64,000 nt of DNA from Collybia mongolica. Lineage: Eukaryota; Basidiomycota; Agaricomycetes; Agaricales; Clitocybaceae. The position numbers and the translations under genes were made by a program. This document shows positions 1-10,903 of the stretch, piece by piece; within the stretch, counting starts at the first letter, position 1, and each line of letters begins with the position of its first letter. The DNA lies in contig JAAXNY010000008.1 of assembly GCA_013420905.1 (NCBI GenBank), positions 2,914,001 to 2,978,000 on the forward strand, written 5' to 3'. Below the pieces are notes generated by a model. That model did not search any database. It saw only the letters and a list, made by a program, of their open reading frames with translations, and was not told the origin of the DNA.

Positions 1-455
1 CAGAGCACCGACGGCGGCTGGCGGAAGAGGCAGAACGGGCTCGTCAACAGGAGATCGCTGAGGCCGCAGAACGCGCGGCGTTGGAGGCTGCCAGGGTGCG
101 ACAAGAAAAAGAGGCAAGGATTGCCCGTGAAGGAGAACAGCGTCGCAGAGATCAGGAGATTGAGTGGGCGAGGGCCGCGGCACGTGAGGAGGCGGAGGAC
201 GCCCGGAGGGAGCGCAGGAGATTGGAGAGGGAAATGCGGGCGGCGGCTGAACGGGAAAGGGTTGCGGCGCAGCGACGTGAGGCCCAGCGTCAGGAGCAGT
301 TGAGGCAGGAAGCTGAGCGGGCCTGGCAGCATGAGATCGCGGCGGCAGCAGAGCGGGCGGAGATTGCACGTCAACTAGCAGAGACCCAGCGGCAACTTGA
401 GCTGGAGCGGCAGCGCAGAGAGGCTGATGACGACGACTTTTGCATAGTTATGTGA
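1..455 (+). CDS. C-terminal part of an AIG1-type GTPase paralog (5' cut by window edge)
   Basis: The open frame runs from base 3 to the stop at 453-455, so only about 150 C-terminal residues are inside the window. They are almost wholly charged Arg/Glu/Ala/Gln heptad-like sequence, as expected of a long coiled coil, and match closely the C-terminal part of the complete gene at 1734-3257. The protein ends ADDDDFCIVM; CIVM fits a CaaX box (Cys, two aliphatics, Met), which in known proteins directs farnesylation. By analogy with the downstream copy, the missing N-terminus should hold a P-loop GTPase domain. The role is unknown; membrane attachment through prenylation is inference. An internal ATG at 81 is not a credible start because the homology continues upstream to the window edge. 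Confidence 0.8.
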   Translation, partial: EHRRRLAEEAERARQQEIAEAAERAALEAARVRQEKEARIAREGEQRRRDQEIEWARAAAREEAEDARRERRRLEREMRAAAERERVAAQRREAQRQEQLRQEAERAWQHEIAAAAERAEIARQLAETQRQLELERQRREADDDDFCIVM

Positions 456-540
456 AACTTCCTTGTTTTTGCTGTGTCGCCTGTTTTATCCTGGTGTGAA
501 GTATGTGACCTTTTTCGTCGGACGAAAAAACTTGGAGAGC

Positions 541-740
541 ATGCCATTAGATAGCATGCGGGCGAGACGTCGGGTATAGGTAGTGTAAATTTTAATCGGC
601 TTCAGTCTCAAGGTCCAGCCGAGAGTGCGGGATACAACCGGGAGTGTCTAGTGCCTCATTTTTTGCCGTCAGTCAGACAGGATGCGTGCCATGTTTCTGG
701 GTAAAGGAGAATATGTCGAGTTTTGAAAGCTTCTTCCTCA
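541..740 (+). repeat. 3' flank copy 1 of the tandem GTPase duplication
   Basis: This stretch downstream of the first GTPase copy aligns by eye with 3361-3560 downstream of the second. Shared blocks include the 'cgggtat' and 'tcagtc' segments and a 'gcgtgccat.tttctgg' block followed by a purine-rich run. The duplicated unit therefore includes the 3' flank, not only the coding sequence. Confidence 0.7.
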
Positions 741-745
741 AACCA

Positions 746-1733
746 CTAATTCGGTTCACTTTCCCCCAGTGGACACCCACCGTTATACCCACAAGTAGAG
801 TCGTGATCGATCGTGCGCAGCGATTCAAAAGCGTCTTTAGTCATATTCCAACCATCCAGGCCCAAGATCGCCACTGATAGCTTGTCAGATGGAAACATCG
901 CCATCCGAGTGACTTCCCGTGAGAGAGAATAAAGCTCCCGGACATGATTCTGTTGTGATAAGGGCGAAGTTTTTATGTGCAAAGTCAGGTCGTCCCTCGA
1001 TCGTCACGCATTGTACAGGCGGAGTTCGTACATGCCGTCTGGGCCAATTTAGGTGACTTCGGGCCCGAGTTCATATATCCTACCATAGCGAAATCACATC
1101 TGGTCCTCTTGAAATTCCATGGAAGAAGTCGCAAGCTATGAGAATGGCATCAAGATAGCTTGGGGGAGCCCGAACTCCTCCTTTGCACACAGATCCTGGG
1201 GGCATGTGGAGATTGAACCGCCCAAAATAGAGTCAGCTCGAACACCAACGACTTCTGTGAAGAGAGAGCACTGCCTAGGCTCCAAACCGTTGCGTATAAA
1301 TGTTCCATCATGTTCAAAGCATTCCTGGTTTTCCCGCGACCGTTCCCAAGGGAGACACCGCAAATCACGAGGGCCACACCAACCTTGAAGCAAACGCAAA
1401 TATCTCCTTTGCCTTTGGTTTCCAAAGATATTGAGGGCGATCGGTGGAAACACTCGGGCGTCAGGAGGTGGTCCGATGAAATGCAGTGTGTTACATATGA
1501 AATCATGAGTGGTTGATGGTATCGTAGAGTACACGCATGAGCCACCACCAGGCCCGGCATCGCAGTTGTCTTGTCCGCAGTTGCGTAACCCATAGGAAAG
1601 AGTACATCAAGTGAACATGAAGACTCGAGGTCCCTGCCAAACTGGACCCTTCTGGCGAAAATGGTGGTAAGAAAATAATTTGCCTTTGCAGCCATTGCTC
1701 TGAATTATTGACCGTTAGATCGAAAATCTTGAT
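746..1733. other. Intergenic, no supported gene
   Basis: Overlapping minus-strand open frames lie here (746-982, 1136-1534, 1150-1695, the longest 181 codons). None shows a motif I recognise, and I could not join them into a convincing spliced gene. They may be remnants of a minus-strand gene caught between the duplicated GTPases. Confidence 0.4.
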
Positions 1734-3257
1734 ATGAAATCAAACAATGCCATTATCGCGTACGGAATCAAGGATGAGTGATGTTGTTCGAAGCTGAAAT
1801 GCCTTATGATTTAGCGTCATGGGTGCGACAGGAACTGGTAAGACGACGGTAAGGCTCACATAACTGTCACACGGGAAAACGAGAACTCATTATCTGATAG
1901 TTTATCAACCTCGTGGGCGGGTCAAACCTTAGAGTCGGATCGGGGCTGCATTCCTGCACGAGTGAAGTTGAAACGGCATCGCCGTTCGATATGGGTGGTC
2001 GTAGTATCACTCTCATCGATACTACTGGATTCAACGACACCACTGAAAGTGACACTACGATTTTAAAGCGTATTTCCAATTATTTGACAAAGCAGTGAGT
2101 TCGTCGTGTCTTTTGGTTGAGCCTTGGATCATGGCTTTTACAGATACGTGGAAGGGGTCAAGCTCGCGGGCATCATTTACATGCATCGCATATCAGACTT
2201 CCGAATGGGAGGTATATCGACAAGGAACTTCAAGATGTTCAGATCGCTTTGTGGAGATGCTACCCTTAGGAATGTCGTGATTGTCACGAATATGTGGGGC
2301 GAAGTGAGTCCCGAGATCGGAGAGGCCAGAGAAATGGAATTGGCGAACGACGAGCTGTTCTTCAAGCCTGTGCTTGACAAGCAGGCTCGGATGGTCCGCC
2401 ACGACAACACAATCACATCTGCCCAATCTATTATCGGGCTATTCAGTAAGAACGAGCCCAAAGCTCTGCAGGTGCAGACCGAGATTGTGGATGAAGGAAA
2501 GGATAGTTCTCAGACTGCCGTTGCTCAGTTGCTCAACCATGAGCTTGTCGAGCGAGCACGCAAACAGGGCGAGGAGAAAAGGCGAGTCCAGGCGGAGCTT
2601 GAAACTGCCATGAGGCAGCAGGTCGAAGCGAGGAAGGCATACGAGGAAGCGGAGCAGCGGCGGATGAAAGAAGAGATGGAAAGGGCTGAGGCCGAGGCGC
2701 GAAGGCAGGCTGCGGAACTGCAGGCAGGAAGGGAGAGGATTGAACGGGAGATGCGCGAGGCGGCCGATCGCGTCAGGATTGAGGCGGAGAGGGTGGCGGC
2801 GGAACACCAGCGACGGCTTGCAGAAGAGGCGGAGAGGGCTCGGCAGCGGGAGATTGCTGAGGCGGCAGAACGTGGGGTTTTGGAGGCTGCCAGGGTGCGA
2901 CAAGAAGAAGAGGCGAGAATTGCGCGGGAGGCGGAGCAGCGTCGCAGGAATGAGGAAATCGAGCGAGCGAGGATCGCAGCGTATCGACAGGCAGAAAATG
3001 CTCGGATGGAGCGCGAAAGGTTAGAGAGGGAGGTGCAGGCGGCGGCTGAACGGCAAAGGGTTGAGGCGCAGCGACGTGAGGCTGAGCGCCAGGAGATGTT
3101 GAGGCAGGAAGCTGAGCGGGCCCGGCAGCATGAGGTCGCGGCGGCAGAAGAGCGGGCGAGAATTGAACGCGAATTGGCGGAGACTCGGCGGCGAGTTGAG
3201 CTGGAGCGGCGGCGGCACAGACACCGTCAAAGACACGGCGATTGCATAGTCATGTGA
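1734..3257 (+). CDS. AIG1/Toc34-like P-loop GTPase with long coiled coil and CaaX box
   Basis: Four exons read cleanly. Exon 1 starts at 1734 (MKSNNAIIAYGIKDD) and joins across a roughly 50-nt intron to VMGATGTGKTT, a Walker A/G1 motif. The next exon begins FINLVGG and carries LIDTTGFNDT (switch II/G3). After an intron ending just before 2150 come YMHRISDFRMGG and VIVTNMWGEV, the G4-like segment of this fungal group. From about 2570 the protein becomes an Arg/Glu/Ala-rich coiled coil of roughly 200 residues, ending GDCIVM, a CaaX box. The AIG1/septin-like GTPase class is established by these motifs; the biological role in mushrooms is not known to me. Membrane tethering by farnesylation and coiled-coil oligomerisation are inferences. 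The truncated gene at 1-455 is a tandem paralog. Confidence 0.88.
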
Positions 3258-3360
3258 ACTTGACCCCGGCTTGTTGTATGATGATTATATCGCGTCTATT
3301 ATCTTGCCTTTGAAGATGTGCAACCTCGGTGCAATGGGCCAATGGAATTGGGAAGATCCG

Positions 3361-3560
3361 TCACATAGTTAGCATGTGAGGAAACGGTCGGGTATGGTGG
3401 TTCGAGATTTAAACCGGCCTCAGTCCCAGGGTCCATCCGGGAACTCGGAATGCAACCAATGGCATCTGATGCCCCGTTACTGCCTATAGGTCGGACAGGC
3501 TGCGTGCCATATTTCTGGATGAAAGAAGAAATGCCGGACCTCGAAAGGCTTCGAGGTCAA
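3361..3560 (+). repeat. 3' flank copy 2 of the tandem GTPase duplication
   Basis: Diverged direct repeat of 541-740; the offset of about 2.8 kb equals the distance between the two GTPase stop codons (455 and 3257). Confidence 0.7.
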
Positions 3561-3815
3561 ACCGTAAATTCGGGAGTTACTCACGGTCCTCCCACCAGCC
3601 CACATCACTTTACCGATAAGCAACATTGTGTAGGTCTTATGATAATGCGAACGTGGGACCTACTAGTACCTGCTTGTCAAGTTATGGCATGGTGGTTGTG
3701 GTTCGGGCATCGGAGAGAATGCTGTGTGGCTGTGTCAGCCAGCCCGAGGGAAAGGAAAACTTCGGTTATGTTTCGGTTTGAACACGTCAGTCATCTGTGA
3801 TGCCACGTTAGCCGG

Positions 3816-3823
3816 TATAAATA
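3816..3823 (+). promoter_or_regulatory. TATA-like box of the PDI gene
   Basis: TATAAATA lies 59 bases upstream of the PDI start codon at 3875. The spacing suits a core promoter with a short leader. Confidence 0.5.
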
Positions 3824-3874
3824 CCCACTATCTCCTAAGCGTGTACTCTTCTAAACAATCGTTCTTGTCGAACC

Positions 3875-5438
3875 ATGCTATCTGGTCAACTTCAACTGCT
3901 TGCGCTAACACTAGCGCTGGCGCCTTCATTGGCGTCGGCAGCTATATTCCCGAAGGATTCCTTGGTCAAGATGCTTGATGCGAAAGGGTTCAAGAAAGCG
4001 ATGAAGGCAAACGTATGTCGCCGTCTACCTTTTGGGGAATAGATGCTGAAGAAGCGATAGCAAACGAGTCTTGTCGCGTTCGTCGCGCCCTGGTGTGGGG
4101 TGAGTGGTAGTACAAAAAGTATTCAATGATCCCGCTTATGCTGAACGGTTTGGGTAGCATTGTCAACGTATGGTGCCGGAGTACAGCAAGGCTGCCCTCG
4201 GTCTTCATCCCCTGCTCCCGGTCTACGCAGTAGATTGTGATGCCAATGAAAATAAGCGGTTATGTGCGGATCAGGGGGTGAAAGGTTTCCCAACGGTCAA
4301 GGTATGTATTGTTAGAACGAACTATTGTGTGGAAACTGAAGCGAAATGGTAGCTTTTCCCCCGTGGTAACCAACTCGGGTCGATGGTGTATGAGTCTGGC
4401 GAAAGAACTGCTAGCGGGTTCTTCTACTGGGCTTCTCGGCGCGTCCCCAACACAGTCACGAAGTTCTATAAGGTCGAGGATATTCAACCCTGGGTCGAGA
4501 AAGTGTGTTCTTCTACCTATATGCTATGTCCCTTGAATTTAACTCACCATTCCTAGACTCAAAACAAAAACCGAGTGCTCCTTTTGACAAAAGACAAGAA
4601 AGTACCCCTTCTCTGGAAAGTTCTGAGCAATAAATACAAAGATCAACTCGAGCTCGGCACACATCGCGACCGCAAGGGCAAGTCATCTGTGGCATTAGGT
4701 TTTGAGGCAGGTGGCAAAAAAGAGGCCAAAGTTCTAGTTTACCCTGCTGGGTCCACCAAACCAGTTAGATACGAAGGTTAGTTCCACGATTGTTCAGCGA
4801 AGTGATAATACTAAACTATGACAGGTATCAACAAACTTGACTCCCTCTCCAAGTTTTTCGACTCCATCGTTGACGGGACGGCCGACCTCAAAATCATCAA
4901 CGAGGAAGCGAAAGCCGAGGAATTCGTCCCAGACGAGAAAGAGTTGGAGATCGAGAGGCAGCAGGAGGCACAACGCATTGCCCTCGCCCATGGTGGGTTC
5001 GCCGACTTTATCGATTTCGAGAAAGCCATCAAGGAGGGCGCGGGCGCTAACTATCACGATGTTCACGGGTACCCAGGAATGATGGGCACACCCCCCGTGA
5101 AAGCAAAAGCTGCGGACGACGCCAACCAGGTTGTGATGGAGGAACCGGCTGCAGCAGGAGATTGTAGTCCTCCTGGAGGACTTAGCGAGAAGGCTGGCGG
5201 GTGTAAGCCACCGTCAGAAGCCGCCTCAGAGGAAAAGAGGGCAGAGGCTCCAGCAGCCGGTGACTGTGCACCCCCGGGTGGTCTCAGCGAGAAGGCTGGT
5301 GGATGCAAGCCTCCTGCAGAGGCAGCTCCAGAGGCCAAGAAAGAGGCAACTGGTGATTGTAGCCCACCTGGCGCTCTTGGTGTGAAGGCTGGAGGGTGCA
5401 AGCCACCATCGGAGGTTCCTCTGAAGGATGAGTTATAA
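3875..5438 (+). CDS. ER protein disulfide isomerase-like protein with three C-terminal cysteine repeats
   Basis: The start at 3875 gives a hydrophobic signal peptide (LLALTLALAPSLASA). Joining exons across introns near 4014-4069, 4097-4157, 4302-4349, 4502-4556 and 4779-4824 gives a thioredoxin fold: FVAPWCG joins HCQRMVPEY, making a CGHC active site, followed by YAVDCDANENKRLC and VKGFPTVKLFPRG with the cis-proline segment. A second, probably redox-inactive, domain follows, then an acidic linker. The last 100 residues hold three copies of GDCxPPGxLxxKAGGCKPP, and the protein ends KDEL, the ER retrieval signal. It should catalyse disulfide formation or isomerisation in the ER lumen, close to the MPD1/PDIA6 type. 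The cysteine-bearing repeats are not part of any PDI domain I know. Confidence 0.93.
5157..5408 (+). repeat. Three tandem coding repeats (C-x12-C units) in the PDI tail
   Basis: The units begin at 5157, 5259 and 5352, spaced 102 and 93 bases. Each encodes GDC-(S/A)-PPG-(G/A)-L then KAGGCKPP, with two cysteines twelve residues apart, separated by Ala/Glu/Lys-rich linkers. The DNA copies remain similar to each other. Confidence 0.9.
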
Positions 5439-5822
5439 TTGTCGAGGGCTAGGGTATACTTGTAGGATATGTTAAGTTATTATTTTGGGCGTCTCACGCA
5501 CGTTTTGGACTGTTTTTGGCATGCCTGTTTTTCCCGATTACTCTCGCTTGTTGAACAAAATTCGCGATCGTGTCACAACACGTGGGTCATGTGGCCCTGA
5601 TGAACGTGCACGTGACGCTAACGTTGCACTGAACCCTTTCGCAATAATCACCCGGGATCCGCTGCTTTCCTCATTCATCTACTACGTTCGCAAATTTATC
5701 TCGACTCGCAGGCTCTTTATTCAACGTGACAGAAATGAGATTCTCTGGCCTATAGAGCCTTGCGAATCCCGCACATCAAGAAACTACACAAATTTTAACG
5801 GAGCTTCAGTTCTAGACCCAAT
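5439..5822. other. Intergenic between PDI and NTO1-like gene
   Basis: 384 bases with no convincing gene; it must hold the PDI 3' end and the promoter of the downstream chromatin gene. I see no clear TATA box. Confidence 0.5.
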
Positions 5823-8800
5823 ATGGCCCGCGGACTGAGGGCTTCTCCAGCCCCTTCACTGCCCAAGGTTTACTTCGAAAAGGTTGAAGTCGAACAATCT
5901 ACACAACCGCTGGGACTTGTGGATCAGCAGCAAAAGTCGTATGGATGTGAGTTGCTGTGATTATTGAGTGGCGAGATGTGTAAATTTCGACAGTCAACAA
6001 TCCCATGACCTTCGTGGTCCCGACCTCGTATATTCGGCACATTGGTTCGTCGGTGCAAGCATTTATGTTGGTGGATTTCTGATGGAGTGATTCCAGAGGC
6101 TTTGGACCGTGACCTTGCGAGACAGGTGGAATATGACATGGACGAGCAAGGTGCGTTTCATTGGTTCGAACCCTCAGCTCGTAGCTTGACTGTTCGGTGG
6201 AAGATAAGGAATGGCTCGATGTAATCAATGTGGAAAGAAAGAGGGATCAGTTGGATGCTGTTTCTTATTCGTCGTTTGAGGTGATTATGGATCGTTTAGA
6301 GAAGGAATGGTTCGATCTGGTGAGTGGCGTTTCTGCTGCCTTCAACTATTAGATTTACCTTACAACCTCCTCTCCAAGACGAAAAACATGCCGAAACTGG
6401 ATCTGGCGCTTCCCTCAGAAGACTCAACCTGCGCAATATGCGACGACTCCGAAGGCGAAAACAGCAACGCCATCGTTTTCTGTGACGGATGCAACTTGGC
6501 CGTTCATCAAGGTTAGACCGCACATATGTTCCGTAACCGCTTATGTGATGATGAGGTCTAGATTGCTATGGTGTACCATACATCCCCGAAGGCCAGTGGC
6601 TTTGTAGGAAGTGCACGGTCTCGCCGGAAAACCCTGTGGTGAGTAAAGCCATGCTCTCGTGACCAGATCCATCTCGTGACAGCACTCCCCAGTCATGCAT
6701 ACTATGCCCGAATGAGGGCGGCGCGTTCAAGCAGACAACTAATGGAGAATGGGTCCATCTTCTATGCGCGATCTGGATCCCAGAAACCCGTGTAGTAAAC
6801 GAGGTATTCATGGAGCCCATTACTGGGGTGGAGAAGATATCCAAACAACGCTGGAAACTGGTGCGCAGTCGACTCGTTTCGATCGCACTGGAACATATTG
6901 CTCAAGTTCTTGATATCAGAAATGCAACGTGTGTGACATCAGAGAAGGCGCCTGTATCCAGTGTGCGAAAACATCGTGTTTCTTGGCCTTCCACGCAACC
7001 TGTGCTCGAAGAGAGAAATTGCTTTTGCCCATGAAAGCTGCGCAGGGCTCGGAGCCTGTCTCCCTGACTTGTTATTGTGATCGGCACCTGACAGTACGCC
7101 TAAGGCCCTCTCGGACGTTCGCTTTTCACTGACGATTCAACCAGAAAGAGCAACAAGACTCACGCGCCGCTGCTCTGGCGGCAGATGAAGGGCACGAAGC
7201 AAGCGATGGCGCCCAGGACCCCAAGCTGTCTAAGGCCGCGCGCGCCTATGCTAAAACATACAAACCTGGTCCACCGCTTGTCCCCGCTATCATCATGGAA
7301 CGTATCGCACATTATATCGCGAAAATTCCTATGCGGAAGAAGCCCGAATTCTTGGCGATGGTGTGTCGATATTGGAGTCTAAAACGGGAAGCAAGGCGGG
7401 GTGCCCCGTTATTGAAAAGGCTACATTTGGAGCCGTGGACTGCTAATGCTACTAACAAACTACAGTCTCAAGAGGAAAAGATCATGAAGCTTGAGGTACG
7501 TTTTCGAAGAGCATCTACATTATTAGCTTTGACGACCACATCTCTAGCAACTGATGATGCTAAAGAGGGGCATGGATCAGGCTAAGGAGCTTGCGGACCT
7601 GACCTTGAAACGCGAAAAGATTAAACAAAAGCAGAAGCAGGCGATTCAAGAGGTTTTGCAAAGCTTTGTTTTATCGTACACAAATGGGCTGAGGCATGCC
7701 TTTGAGGGTATCATGGCGTCAGTAATTCGATTTTTGTGTGTTCAAACCTCATCTGATTTGGAGATGACTAGAATCGACAAGAAAGGGTATTTTAAAACTC
7801 CAGTTCTGAAATCCGAGGTGCCTGACTATTATGATATCATCACCAACCCCATGTGTTGGTCTATTATTGATGAGAAGCTTAATCGGCATGAGTATTGGGA
7901 CATCCGATCTTTCAAGGTAGGTAGGCTCGTCATCTGTCATGAAACTATTGATAACATTCTAATTTTTTCAGCGTGACGTGGACTTGCTAGTTGACAATGC
8001 TCTGCTTTACAACAAAGCTGGTTCACTCTACCATAGGGTGGCTCTCAAAATCCAAGAGGGTGCACAGAGCAAGTTTGCTGAAATGAAGTCTCGAATACAA
8101 GCCCAACGGGAGGACGTCCATCCGAGCGCGGATGATGGCGCCCGGACAACGCCGCCTATTGGGGATTTGGAGCCTCCTTTGGAACTCGTCGAGCTTCTTG
8201 TCTCAACGGATGCTATCGCAGGTGATCTCGACATTATCCTCGACGACGACCCGTTATCATCCTTGTTTGAATATTCATTACCTCGACTGAAACCCCCACC
8301 ACCACCGCCACCACCTCCGCCTCCCAAACCGCCTAAAGCACCTAAGGCTTCGAAGGCTAAACGCGGTCGCAAGCAACCAACAGATCATAAGAAGAAACAG
8401 GCTGCCCCCGTTGGTGATGTTATCGCCCCCGCTCCTTTTGCGGATGGGGACGTCCAACAAGGCGACCAAGAGGGTGTCCAGGTGAAACTTGACTCTTCGC
8501 TGGAACTTTCGGCGCCTCGCACTAGGCGGGCCAGAGCTGCTGCTGCTGCTGCTGCCGCCGAAGTAGCAGCCGAGGTCGAAGTCGAGGTAGAAACTGTGCC
8601 ATCTCCCAAGGAGGAGGCCACCGTTGTACGTGTACCCTCGACGCCCGCCAGGAGAGGTAGACCAAGGAAATACCCCACAAATGTTCCTCATGCACCCGCG
8701 CTTGAACCCGTCTCTGCACCTGAACTCGAACCCGGGGAGGAGGATGCCAATCAGATCATCGTCATCGACGAACCTACCAGCGTCGAGCCGGAAGATACGG

Positions 8801-10417
8801 ATGCTCAACTAGAGGCGAGGAAACGCGGTCGGAAGAAACGCACGACGAGTTTCCCGAACCCAGCTGATACACTACCTATGGTCGAGCATGTTGATAATCA
8901 GCAATCGTTCAAGATGTTCAACAAGGGGTGGATACTCCCTGCGAATACTCGGCGCGGTGGACGGGTGCCGATGGAGAAAGTGGAGGTGCCTGCACGGCCT
9001 AAGAAACGGCCTCGAACGGGTGTGTTCGTTCTAGTTCCTGTGTTTACACATATTTACGTTCAAGTTCAGGACCAGCACCGTCTCGTTTGTCGCTCGCCAG
9101 TACAGCTCCATCTGAAAATCAGACCTTGGATTTGCTTCAGACTGCGGATGAAGATCAGGATCTAATACCAGACACTGACGAGGACGCTCTGGCCATGGAC
9201 GAGGATGCGTCTCTGCCTGTAGAGGAAGGCCCAGATCGTGCCGGCGATGATTCAATGGACGTGGATGTGGAGGAGCCGGAAGGGGTTCCAGATCCGGATG
9301 CAACTGAGTATTCCTCGAGGGGCCCTACACCCGCTTTGATTCCTCCAGACCAATTTACTATATCCCCGCACGGCGCTTTCATACCTCCAACGACGTTGAT
9401 CAAGGGGCCTAATGGAACTGTCATTATTGAGGAGCTGGATACGCCGGCGATTCGACGTGAAAAGAACCGACGGGAGAAAGCTCGAAGGTTGGAAGAACAG
9501 CTTCGTCTCGCTGCTGCCCAAACGCCCAGCACGGGTGTTCTCCCTCACCCGACTGTTCTCTCAGGTCCTGGAGTTCCTGGACCGGCGCCGTTCAGCCGGG
9601 ATATTCTCAGCGTCCAACCGATACCAGGTCCTTCCAAATTAGTTTCCAAGGCGGAAAAGGTCGAGGGAGACTCTGATTTGGGCGCATTGAATGAAGGTGG
9701 TAAACATTACCGTATCATTGGCAATGGTACAAAGCTTGAGGGAGGAGTTCTCGGTTCGTTTGTCTTTTCTTGTCGCGATATTCATTTACTAATTACCTTC
9801 CCGTTGCATAGTGTGGGCCAAAGCTGGTAAGCTACTCGTATGACTCACGTCTCTCTTTGACTGATTTTGGCCCCTAGGCCGTTTTCCTTGGTGGCCTGCT
9901 GTCATATTCGAAGATGACGACCCGCAAGTGCCGCCAAACATCCTTGCGGAGTGCCAGTCAAAGCGCAAAAAGATCAACGATCCGGACGTACAAATTATAC
10001 GCTTTTTCGATAAAACGGATTCATGGTAGCTATTTACCGTCTTTTAAAGTCTCGCGATATCTGATGTGTGCGCCAGGCAATTCCTTCCTCTCAAGTTCCT
10101 AAAAGAGTTCGGCGAAGACACAGGTAAAAAAAAGCATATTCTTCTTGCTTCCGAAAACAACGGCTCATGATGACTTATAGACTTGGACGCGGAAATGATT
10201 GCTGCCAACTCACGTTTTCAGAACTGGAAGAATGGTTCTGTCCGAGCCGACTGCCGGGAGGCATATAGGTTCGTGACCACTAACTCAGTTTAATCCAATA
10301 CTCACCTCCCTACCTTGTGTTTTCAGGAGAGCGCTTGCCGAAATGGAGACAGACACTGAAAACCCCGAAGCGGTCGCCCTGGCCCACCCCACCGAACCTG
10401 TATCTGAGAATGCTTGA
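5823..10417 (+). CDS. NTO1: BRPF/NTO1-like chromatin reader: EPL1-like N-terminus, PHD-Zn knuckle-PHD, bromodomain, AT-hook, PWWP
   Basis: The start [20 protein letters not shown] lies at 5823. After an N-terminal enhancer-of-polycomb-like segment ([20 protein letters not shown]) comes a first PHD finger: [20 protein letters not shown], then CNLAVHQ, then [19 protein letters not shown] zinc-knuckle segment ([26 protein letters not shown]) and an extended second PHD ([22 protein letters not shown]) follow. The bromodomain spans about 7700-8090 ([28 protein letters not shown]). A polyproline run (8290-8330), basic AT-hook-like sequence (RRGRPRKYP), an Ala tract and acidic stretches link to a PWWP domain ([13 protein letters not shown]) near 9880-10090. 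About ten introns are needed. In NuA3/MOZ-type complexes such proteins guide histone H3 acetylation by reading modified nucleosomes; that role is by homology. Confidence 0.93.
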
Positions 10418-10903
10418 AGTTCCCCCGTTTGATCTTGTATTCAGTTATCCCATTGCTCTACCCTACCTCTTACTCATTGTGTGCTTATGTATTTTACTGC
10501 AAGCTTGAGGTCTTGTCGCTTCTCCAAGTAGATGATATCTTTATAATAATCTAAGTGTTCTTGCCAGGAACTTAATACATGTACTGGTTGGCCAGCGATA
10601 ACGGCCAATCATGATCCACCGATGCTGACAATGATATATAAGATCGCAACGGGGGGTCTCAGGGGTCGCGAGAAAAAACTGAACAGAAAGAGTTAATTAT
10701 TACTTTGTAGTTCGTCGGGAAACTTCAAGACACCAGGCCCTAATATTGAACGTTTGCAAGTTTACCAAAGACCTACAATGCATAGACGTCCAGCAAACAC
10801 CAAATTCAGCAACAAAATATCATCCCATTATCGTTTTTGACAAATTTGAATTACAGGCGTGTCCCAATAATCACGAAATTCCCTATATCTTAAAATAACA
10901 TTT
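10418..10903. other. Convergent 3' intergenic region
   Basis: AT-rich region between the 3' ends of the NTO1-like gene (+) and mannose-6-phosphate isomerase (-). No gene or repeat seen. Confidence 0.5.

Noticed and set aside
81..455. Separate small gene starting at base 81
   Set aside because: The frame and homology extend upstream to the window edge; 81 is an internal Met of the truncated GTPase.
6150..6185. tRNA-like T-loop 'ggttcgaaccc' near 6162
   Set aside because: No acceptor, D or anticodon stems around it; it lies in the NTO1-like gene.
8028..8372. Minus-strand Gly-rich and Ser-rich frames across the NTO1-like gene
   Set aside because: Mirror of the polyproline and Ala tracts on the coding strand.
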